DNA of 7,097 nt from JANLQX01 sp031423635. Its GTDB lineage: Bacteria; Actinomycetota; Acidimicrobiia; Acidimicrobiales; JANYDT01. The notes below the pieces were generated by a model. The model did no database searches and had not been told where the DNA came from. It saw only the letters and a program-made list of their open reading frames with translations. The position numbers and the translations under genes were made by a program. Every line of letters starts with the position of its first letter. Position 1 is the stretch's first letter. Below are positions 1 to 7,097 of this stretch, piece after piece. The stretch lies in assembly GCA_031423635.1 (NCBI GenBank), contig JANPFX010000034.1:1-7097 (forward strand), given 5' to 3'.

Positions 1-375
1 GGGGGACGGGGAATCGGCAACCTCGACGCTGCGACGCAGGCAGCGTTCGACGCGTGCCGTAGAGAGCTCGGGCTCGGTGGAGGATACGGGGGCGGTGGCG
101 GTTTCCGCAACAAAACGCAGATGACCGCGTGTCTGAAGAAGAAGGGTGTGACCCTGCCGGCGGCGCCGACCGGACAGCAGGGTCAGGGCGGCGCGAACGG
201 ACCGCAGTTCGATGCCAAGACCCAGGCCGCGTTCGATGCCTGCCGCAAGGAACTGGGTCTTCCCGCTCAGGGTCGGGGCAACGGCCCCCGCGTCGGCGTG
301 CCCGGAACACCTACGACGAACAAGGCCACGACGAACAAGGCCACGACGAACAAGGCCGCGACGAACAAGGCCTGA
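1..375 (+). CDS. Gly-rich Cys-repeat protein, C-terminal part (5' truncated)
   Basis: The frame is open from the first base and stops at TGA 373-375, giving 124 residues; the start lies to the left of the window. I do not recognise a named family. Visible residues 8-25 and 70-87 are copies of one module (TQAAFDAC then R-R/K-ELGL, 15 of 18 identical, 62 residues apart). A related module at 35-53 (FRNKTQ, then TACLKKKGVTLP) lies between them. Each module has one Cys (19, 44, 81), and they are joined by Gly/Gln/Pro-rich linkers. The DNA of the two best copies differs at many synonymous positions, so this is an old repeat kept at protein level. The C-terminus is four Thr/Asn/Lys/Ala pentapeptides, probably a disordered, basic tail. 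Modules of the CLKKxGVTLP type are, from memory, common in hypothetical exported actinobacterial proteins, so a secreted or lipoprotein location is plausible, but the signal region is not visible. The downstream neighbour is also Cys-repeat-rich. Confidence 0.75.
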   Translation, partial: GGRGIGNLDAATQAAFDACRRELGLGGGYGGGGGFRNKTQMTACLKKKGVTLPAAPTGQQGQGGANGPQFDAKTQAAFDACRKELGLPAQGRGNGPRVGVPGTPTTNKATTNKATTNKAATNKA

Positions 376-389
376 CGAACAAGGCCTGA
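313..389 (+). repeat. 15-bp tandem repeat at the gene 3' end, last unit duplicated with period 14
   Basis: Units of ACGACGAACAAGGCC lie at 313-327, 328-342, 343-357 and 358-372 (the last begins with G), and encode TTNKA, TTNKA, TTNKA, ATNKA. The 15-base string ACGAACAAGGCCTGA occurs at 361-375 and again at 375-389, sharing one A, so the period changes from 15 to 14. The stop codon is therefore present twice: TGA 373-375 ends the gene, and the second copy (387-389) is in another frame. Replication slippage is the likely origin. Confidence 0.9.
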
Positions 390-424
390 GGTGCCGATCT
401 GGACCCGGTACCAGCGACCGCCGC

Positions 425-452
425 GGTGGTTCGTGCCGCGAGACGAACCACC
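425..452 (+). terminator. 10-bp perfect stem-loop between the repeat gene and the lipoprotein gene
   Basis: GGTGGTTCGT (425-434) and ACGAACCACC (443-452) are exact reverse complements with an 8-base loop. The hairpin begins 49 bases after the upstream stop and ends 32 bases before the next ATG. No T-run follows, so it is not a canonical intrinsic terminator; U-less hairpin terminators or 3'-end stabilisers are commonly proposed in high-GC actinobacteria. Alternatively it could be an operator, since its right arm reaches about -33 relative to the predicted start of the next transcript. Confidence 0.5.
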
Positions 453-472
453 ACTCGCCAAGGTCGGAGCCG

Positions 473-484
473 TAGACTCTTCCG
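473..484 (+). promoter_or_regulatory. Putative -10 box for a leaderless lipoprotein transcript
   Basis: TAGACT (473-478) fits TAnnnT and ends 6 bases before the ATG at 485. With usual -10 spacing, transcription would start at the A of the ATG, giving a leaderless mRNA. This fits the lack of a well-placed Shine-Dalgarno: GGAG at 466-469 is 15 bases from the start. I see no convincing -35 hexamer. Confidence 0.4.
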
Positions 485-1312
485 ATGCGCCGCTCCCTCG
501 CCCTCGTCGGAATTGCTCTCTCCGGAGCGCTGCTCCTGGGTGCCTGCAGCTCGGACTCGTCCGACACCACCGTGGTCGCCACGGAGGCCGCCGCCGACGA
601 AACGTTCGCCGCAGAAACAGAGGCCCCGGCGACGGAAGCTGTTACGGAGGCGGCGGTGACCGAGGCGGTGGCCGGTGACTCGGTGGCCATGGCGGCCGAC
701 GACCCGTCGTCGATGGCCGGTCAGCTCGCGGCGAGCTTCAAGGAATCGACCGGCGTCGACTTGACCAAGGAGCAGGGCGAGTGCATGACCGACGCCATCC
801 TTTCGGCGTTCACCGCCAAGGAGCTCATCGACCTCGGTCAGAGTCCTGCTGGTTTCGACGGTCTTTCCGCGGCCGACAAGGCGCGGGCCGTCGGCTCGTT
901 CCAGAAGTGCCCCGGCATTCTGGAGGAAGCGTTCTTCGCCGGTTTCAAGCAGGCACTCCCGACGATCGACGAGGCTCAGGGCCGCTGTGGTGCCACGCAA
1001 CTCGGCAAGGCGTTCTCCGCCGACGAGCTCGTTGCCCTGTCCACCGGTGGCGACGTCTCGAAGAACACCGAGGTGATGACGAAGGTGTTCACCGCCTTCG
1101 GCAATTGCGACGGTCTGCTTTCCGGCCTCTTCGCCGCCGGCATCAAGGAGTCCGGTGGCATGACCGATGCGCAGGCGAACTGCGCGGCCGAGGCAATGGT
1201 GAAGGCTCTCGGGGTCGAGACGATGGTGAAGTTCTCGACCGATCCCAACAGCATCGACCCCGCGGTGACCGCGAAACTCACCGAGGCCGTCACGTCCTGT
1301 CTGGCGAAGTAA
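485..1312 (+). CDS. Lipoprotein with three tandem two-cysteine repeats
   Basis: A 275-residue protein of unknown function. The N-terminus is a classic lipoprotein signal: MRRS, a hydrophobic stretch 5-18, and lipobox LGAC with lipidated Cys21, so it should be anchored on the outer face of the cytoplasmic membrane. Residues 22-70 are an Ala/Glu/Thr/Asp-rich acidic linker, likely disordered. The rest is three repeats of about 66 residues with Cys at 100/142, 168/208 and 233/272 (within-repeat spacing 42, 40, 39; between-repeat spacing 68, 65). Each repeat begins with an acidic/Gln-x-x-C type segment (EQGEC, AQGRC, AQANC) and ends in a helix with Cys (FQKC, FGNC, VTSC). The even pairing suggests one disulfide per repeat in an all-helical fold; this is inferred. 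ATG 485 is chosen because the signal peptide begins exactly there. It has its own likely promoter and follows a hairpin, so it need not share a transcript with the upstream gene. I cannot assign a ligand or partner. Confidence 0.85.
   Translation: MRRSLALVGIALSGALLLGACSSDSSDTTVVATEAAADETFAAETEAPATEAVTEAAVTEAVAGDSVAMAADDPSSMAGQLAASFKESTGVDLTKEQGECMTDAILSAFTAKELIDLGQSPAGFDGLSAADKARAVGSFQKCPGILEEAFFAGFKQALPTIDEAQGRCGATQLGKAFSADELVALSTGGDVSKNTEVMTKVFTAFGNCDGLLSGLFAAGIKESGGMTDAQANCAAEAMVKALGVETMVKFSTDPNSIDPAVTAKLTEAVTSCLAK
782..1300 (+). repeat. Threefold protein repeat region within the lipoprotein
   Basis: The span from Cys100 to Cys272 of the lipoprotein covers three copies of a Cys-(39-42 residues)-Cys unit. 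Between the cysteines each copy has an amphipathic helix, a Leu/Val-rich centre (AKELIDL, ADELVAL, VETMVKF), a polar loop and a second helix. DNA identity among the copies is not obvious, so the repeat is ancient rather than a recent duplication. Confidence 0.65.
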
Positions 1313-1389
1313 CGCTGGAGCAAGCGGGCGCGGAACAGCGGTCCGCCGTCATCTCGGGGGAAAGCGACCGGGGGACGGGCTCGCGCAAG

Positions 1390-1406
1390 TAACCTTGCTC
1401 TCCGCC
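1390..1406 (+). promoter_or_regulatory. Putative ppdK -10 box with a very short leader
   Basis: TAACCT (1390-1395) fits TAnnnT and ends 11 bases before ATG 1407, so a transcript would start near 1402 with a leader of about 5 bases. No good Shine-Dalgarno is placed before 1407. An alternative TTG start at 1395 would overlap this box and could not be transcribed from it, which favours the ATG. A weak 5-bp hairpin (1330-1334 with 1342-1346) lies upstream, with no T-run. No clear -35 is seen. Confidence 0.35.
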
Positions 1407-4160
<2,754 letters not shown>

Positions 4161-4177
4161 CCGGCGGGTTGGCGGTC

Positions 4178-6157
4178 GTGGAGTCGGGCGCCGGGTTCGA
4201 TGAACTCGGCGCCGTCAACCCCTCACCCCTCTCGCCGACGCCGGCCGGTGCCGGCCCGGCCGTGGTCGTGGCGCGTCGAGAGCGGCTGATCGGTCTCGTC
4301 GTTGCATTTGCTGTCGCGTTCATCACCTACCCGGCGCTGATCCCCGACGTCGGTTGGGAGCTGGACCAGTCGTGGGCGGCGGCGCTGCACATGGCCCACG
4401 CCCAGGGCCTCGTCTTCGGGCGCGACCTCGTGTTCACCTACGGGCCGCTCGGCTGGCTCACGACGGCCACGATGTTCTACGAGGGCACCGGCGCCATCGC
4501 CATTGCCATCCGCTTTCCCATCCTCGTTGCCGTGGCCCATGTGATCTGGCGACGGCTGCGGACCCTCACGTCCGTCCCCGTCGCGCTGGCGGGGTGCATC
4601 GGGCTCGCGTGGATGATCGGGTCCGTCTTCCTCATCGGCGGCGAGGCACCCCTTCTCGTCGTGTTTGCCGTCTTGGGCGCGTACCTCAGCAGGCTCGCGT
4701 CGCCGACGTCGCTGCCGATCCCGCGTTGGGTGCCCGGCGCGTTGGGGGCGCTGAGCGCGCTCATGCTTGTCATCAAGTTCGACACCGGGGTGTCGGTCGC
4801 GGCGTGGACGGTGTTCGTCGTCTCTGCGGAGTGGCTGCTCTATGGACAGCCGGTGCGTCGTGTGGTGATCGCAGCCGCATCGGCGGTCGGCTCGTTCGGC
4901 GTCGCGCTCGTCGTGCTGTGGGTGGCGTGCGGCCAGCCGCTCGGCTATCTCGGCACGTGGCTCGGTCTGTCGGCGAGTCTGTTCCTCGGGTTCAACGACG
5001 CAATGGCCCAGCCCGGCTACGGGTGGGAGCTGCAACTGGCGTTCGCGTCGATGGCCGGACTGGTCGTCCTCGTCCGGCAACGGGGCATCGTGCTCGATCG
5101 TCGCCGCAACCGACTGCTGTGGATCGCGCTGACCGCCTCGAGTTTCGTGTTCGCGAAGCAGGCGTTTCTCCGCCACGACAGTCATTCGCTGCGCTGGTGG
5201 GCGTTCGTCGGCTTCGCCGTGTTGGTGCTCGCCGTGCGACGCACGGTGCTGATCGGCACGTTCCTCGTGGTGCCGAGCGTGATCGTGGCAGGCGCGATCG
5301 CGGGAAGCTTCACGTTCACCAATCCAACCGCGAGCATCCGTGCCGTTGATCGTGCCTTCGGTCAGGTCACGTCGCATGCCGAACGGCGGCAGGTGCGCGA
5401 CTGGGGCCGAACGATCCTTCCCAAGGCGCATCCGCTTCCTGACGGCATCGTCAGCGCGATCAACGGCGACACGGTCCACATCGCGCCGGTCAGGTCCGTC
5501 ATCTCCTGGATCTACCCGACGACGGTGTTCCGGCCGTTCCCGATCCTGCAGCACTACCACGGGTTCACCCCGAAGCTCGATCGATGGACCGCCGACTTCG
5601 TCCGTGGCCCGCGGGCTCCGCGTTACGTCGTCTACGAGCGCTTCGCCATCGACTCACGCGTGGATCGCTGGGAACCGCCGGAGACGATGCTGGCGATGCT
5701 GTGCCGTTACCGGTTCGTGACGGGCGACCAGCAGTGGCAACTCTTCGAACGCAGGAAGGACAACGCCTGCGGCCAACGGCGACGGATCGATGTGGTCGAA
5801 GGGCGCGTCGGCGAGGAGATCTACACACCGTTGGGCGACGACGACGAGATCGTCGTCGGACGATTCGGCGGCGCGGCGTTCTCCCCGGGACTCGTGCAGC
5901 GCGTGCGGTCGTTGTTGAGCCGGCCTCCGATCATGGACGTGTTCGTCGCCGGCGATCCGAACCGCCGACGGTTCGTCACCGCAACGTCGCAGCAGGATCA
6001 TGTGCTGATCGTGCCGACCTGCCTTCGAGACCAGCTCGCCGGGTTCGACACGGCGACGATGCGGTCGCTCACCTTCACCCACAGCCGTGGCCGTCTCGTC
6101 CCCGGCGCGACAGTCAAGGCGACGTACGAGGCGATCACTTTCGATTGCTCGGCCTGA
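4178..6157 (+). CDS. Polytopic membrane protein, YGPLG family, GT-C glycosyltransferase-like
   Basis: About 659 residues. The N-terminal ~35 are polar (Pro/Ala/Gly-rich), followed by roughly 11 hydrophobic helices between residues 36 and 376. After helix 1 a loop reads ELDQSWAAALHMAHAQG, then FGRDLVFTYGPLGWL (residues 80-94). An Asp in the first external loop followed by a large polytopic core resembles GT-C enzymes that use polyprenyl-phosphate sugars. Other marks I recall from this uncharacterised family are FAKQAFLRHDSHS (325-337, with Lys327, Arg332, His333, Asp334, His336) and a soluble segment with RPFPILQHYHGFTPKLD (452-468) and RAPRYVV (479-485). Residues ~535-659 form a further soluble, probably beta-rich extracytoplasmic tail. 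The start is uncertain: GTG 4178 is used; TTG 4169 and GTG 4262 or 4268 are in frame, and the later ones leave helix 1 intact. The 17-bp gap after ppdK allows co-transcription. Donor and acceptor are unknown; activity is inferred. Confidence 0.75.
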   Translation: MESGAGFDELGAVNPSPLSPTPAGAGPAVVVARRERLIGLVVAFAVAFITYPALIPDVGWELDQSWAAALHMAHAQGLVFGRDLVFTYGPLGWLTTATMFYEGTGAIAIAIRFPILVAVAHVIWRRLRTLTSVPVALAGCIGLAWMIGSVFLIGGEAPLLVVFAVLGAYLSRLASPTSLPIPRWVPGALGALSALMLVIKFDTGVSVAAWTVFVVSAEWLLYGQPVRRVVIAAASAVGSFGVALVVLWVACGQPLGYLGTWLGLSASLFLGFNDAMAQPGYGWELQLAFASMAGLVVLVRQRGIVLDRRRNRLLWIALTASSFVFAKQAFLRHDSHSLRWWAFVGFAVLVLAVRRTVLIGTFLVVPSVIVAGAIAGSFTFTNPTASIRAVDRAFGQVTSHAERRQVRDWGRTILPKAHPLPDGIVSAINGDTVHIAPVRSVISWIYPTTVFRPFPILQHYHGFTPKLDRWTADFVRGPRAPRYVVYERFAIDSRVDRWEPPETMLAMLCRYRFVTGDQQWQLFERRKDNACGQRRRIDVVEGRVGEEIYTPLGDDDEIVVGRFGGAAFSPGLVQRVRSLLSRPPIMDVFVAGDPNRRRFVTATSQQDHVLIVPTCLRDQLAGFDTATMRSLTFTHSRGRLVPGATVKATYEAITFDCSA

Positions 6158-6211
6158 CCCGGTGGGGTCTCGCTTCGTTCCGAATGAGGCGCCGCGCAGC
6201 GAAATGGATCC

Positions 6212-6228
6212 GGCTCGCGATCCGAGCC
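6212..6228. terminator. Weak hairpin in the convergent intergenic gap
   Basis: GGCTCG (6212-6217) pairs with CGAGCC (6223-6228) around a 5-base loop. It lies in the 97-bp gap between two genes that end toward each other, where a bidirectional terminator is expected. There is no T-run on either strand and the stem is only 6 bp. A second stem, 6243-6248 with 6257-6262 (one G-T pair), overlaps the stop of the - strand gene. Nothing else is visible in this gap. Confidence 0.3.
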
Positions 6229-6254
6229 ATTCGTGCGGAAGGGCTCTTCTCCGG

Positions 6255-7004
6255 TCAGGAGCGGGCGAGGGCGACGAGTTCTCCCAGAGTGTCGCCCGGT
6301 TTCCCGACGACGACACGTCGCCCGCTGGCGCGAAGTTCCGAGGCCAGCTGCTCAGCGTTTTCGGCACTCTCGACGTTGGTGCGGCTGATCACGACGAGAT
6401 CGGCATCGACCTCCTCGACCAGCGAGACGACATCGTCCTTCGGCACGTTCACGCCCAGATGGTGGACCTTCCAACGATCCTCTCGTAGGACGAGCGCCGC
6501 CATTGCCGACGGCATGGCGTGGAGATCCCCGGGCGGCGCGGTGATCACCGCGGTGCCGCGTGGGCGACCGCTTGGGTGGGTGGCGAGCCGAGCCAGCACG
6601 CGCTCGCAGATCGCGGTGGCGCGGTGTTCCACGGCGATGCTCACGGTGCCGTGGTGCCATCGTTCGCCAATCTCGGACATGCACGGAACGAGGAGGCGTT
6701 CGCAGACCTCGAGCGCGCTGACCGAACCATCGGTCAGCCGATCGACCACCGACCGGGCGGCCAGCTCGTCGCCGACCACGAGGGCACCGAGGAGCCGGTC
6801 GACCTGGTGGTCCCAGTCTCGGACGTGGAGCGTCGGAGGGATGGCGGGGGCGTTGCGTGCGATGGTGAACCGGGTCAGATCGTCTTCGCGGACGTCGTAC
6901 CCCTTCGAGGCGTGCTTCGTGGCGACGAGCGAACCGTCGCGGACCCACCGATAGACCGTCTGGTAGTGCACCCCGAGGCGAGTGGCGGCGTCGTGCAGAT
7001 TCAT
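6255..7004 (-). CDS. CarH/LitR-like cobalamin-binding transcription regulator with excisionase-type HTH
   Basis: A 249-residue predicted light- or B12-responsive DNA-binding regulator. Residues 1-46 are a compact helix-turn-helix of the excisionase/HTH_17 type (LHDAATRLGV, then TVYRWVRDGSL). They lack the RxGGHRxY wing of true MerR proteins; instead the segment reads KGYDVREDDLTRF. Residues ~60-140 match the four-helix cap of B12 sensors, with IGERWHHG and VEHRA. Residues ~150-249 are a Rossmann-like B12-binding domain with PPGDLHAMP. Key residues as I recall them from Thermus CarH are Trp131, His132, Glu141, His142 and His177. The same residues occur here as Trp116, His117, Glu126, His127 and His162, all offset by 15. 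That predicts base-off/His-on adenosylcobalamin with the Ado group under the Trp, plus a second His available for the photolysed state. Known CarH proteins bind operators as dark tetramers and dissociate in light. A methyltransferase or mutase B12 subunit is unlikely given the HTH. GAGAGG lies 8 bases before the ATG. Confidence 0.88.
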   Translation of the reverse strand: MNLHDAATRLGVHYQTVYRWVRDGSLVATKHASKGYDVREDDLTRFTIARNAPAIPPTLHVRDWDHQVDRLLGALVVGDELAARSVVDRLTDGSVSALEVCERLLVPCMSEIGERWHHGTVSIAVEHRATAICERVLARLATHPSGRPRGTAVITAPPGDLHAMPSAMAALVLREDRWKVHHLGVNVPKDDVVSLVEEVDADLVVISRTNVESAENAEQLASELRASGRRVVVGKPGDTLGELVALARS

Positions 7005-7012
7005 TGCCTCAA

Positions 7013-7021
7013 CCTCTCCCC
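7013..7021 (-). promoter_or_regulatory. Ribosome-binding site of the B12-sensor gene
   Basis: On the - strand GGGGAGAGG ends 8 bases before the ATG at 7004-7002. It is a good Shine-Dalgarno and fixes this start. It contrasts with the other starts in the window, which lack one. It lies inside one arm of an imperfect inverted repeat. Confidence 0.65.
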
Positions 7022-7031
7022 ACCACTGCCC

Positions 7032-7037
7032 ACGTTA
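7032..7037 (-). promoter_or_regulatory. Possible -10 box of the B12-sensor gene
   Basis: On the - strand TAACGT fits TAnnnT and would start transcription near 7025, about 20 bases before the ATG. The region 16-18 bases upstream (TGGGCC or nearby) is not -35-like, so the call is weak. The ATATAT at the centre of the 20-bp palindrome is an alternative AT-rich promoter core. Confidence 0.3.
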
Positions 7038-7073
7038 GCCACCCTCCATCGCTAGGCCCATTGGGAGAGAGGT

Positions 7074-7093
7074 TGCCCCCATATATGGGGGCA
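7074..7093. promoter_or_regulatory. Perfect 20-bp palindrome, likely operator
   Basis: TGCCCCC-ATATAT-GGGGGCA is its own reverse complement over all 20 bases, 69 bases upstream of the B12-sensor ATG and at the edge of an intergenic region. The two GC-rich 7-base arms around a 6-base AT centre are typical of a dimeric HTH binding site. The likely binder is the adjacent regulator acting on itself and/or on a divergent gene beyond the window; this is inferred from position. Confidence 0.6.
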
Positions 7094-7097
7094 GAAC

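Larger units (their letters stand above)
7011..7074. repeat. Imperfect inverted repeat flanking the B12-sensor promoter
   Basis: AACCTCTCCC (7011-7020) and GGGAGAGAGGTT (7063-7074) are reverse complements except for a 2-base CT insertion in the distal arm. They are about 53 bp apart centre to centre, and the proximal arm contains the ribosome-binding site. They could be two half-sites for a multimeric regulator, or chance purine-rich similarity. Confidence 0.5.

Noticed and set aside
311..1000. A 229-codon - strand frame opposite the lipoprotein gene
   Set aside because: It is antisense to a gene with a perfect lipobox and regular Cys repeats; its translation is Arg/Gly-rich without motifs.
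1330..1346. Short hairpin GCGGA / TCCGC after the lipoprotein gene
   Set aside because: A 5-bp stem with a 7-base loop and no T-run is common by chance in GC-rich DNA, so I do not call it a terminator.
4223..5560. A 445-codon - strand frame inside the membrane protein gene
   Set aside because: It is extremely Arg/Asp/His-rich with no domain, and is antisense to a clear transmembrane coding frame.
5839..5858. Near-palindrome with 9-bp arms (CGACGACGA / TCGTCGTCG)
   Set aside because: It lies in coding sequence and is explained by consecutive Asp (GAC) and Val (GTC) codons in DDDEIVV.
5584..6954. A 456-codon + strand frame overlapping the membrane protein end and the B12-sensor gene
   Set aside because: It is Arg/Ser/Pro-rich low-quality sequence running across two genes with clear family motifs in other frames.

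Overview
The window is GC-rich, and the coding frames strongly prefer G or C at third positions. Together with near-leaderless starts carrying a TAnnnT -10 box just upstream, an Ala/Lys/Pro tail on a metabolic enzyme, and the protein families present, this suggests a high-GC Actinomycetota. Acidimicrobiia (Ilumatobacter-like) is my best guess, by inference only, because the window has no rRNA or taxonomic marker.

Layout. (1) Positions 1-375 hold the 3' end of a + strand gene for a Gly-rich protein with cysteine-containing repeat modules. It ends in a 15-bp tandem repeat (Thr-Thr-Asn-Lys-Ala units) whose last unit, stop codon included, is duplicated. (2) After a strong hairpin (425-452), 485-1312 encodes a lipoprotein with three tandem repeats of about 66 residues, each with two cysteines. 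(3) 1407-4160 encodes pyruvate, phosphate dikinase (PpdK). It has all the catalytic landmarks, a Lys/Ala/Pro N-terminal tail, and Val in place of the regulatory Thr two residues before the catalytic His. (4) 4178-6157 begins 17 bp after ppdK and encodes a polytopic membrane protein of the uncharacterised YGPLG family, which looks like a GT-C-type glycosyltransferase. (5) Convergently, 6255-7004 (- strand) encodes a small excisionase-type HTH fused to a CarH/LitR-like cobalamin-binding sensor. (6) Its upstream region, at the right edge, carries a perfect 20-bp palindrome and an imperfect inverted repeat around the ribosome-binding site.

How the parts relate. The first two genes are both exported or likely exported proteins with Cys repeats and may be related in role. 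ppdK and the membrane protein may be co-transcribed, but no biochemical link is apparent. The most interesting unit is the right end: a putative B12-dependent photoreceptor repressor with an unusual DNA-binding domain, next to a likely operator. Any divergent target gene would lie just outside the window.
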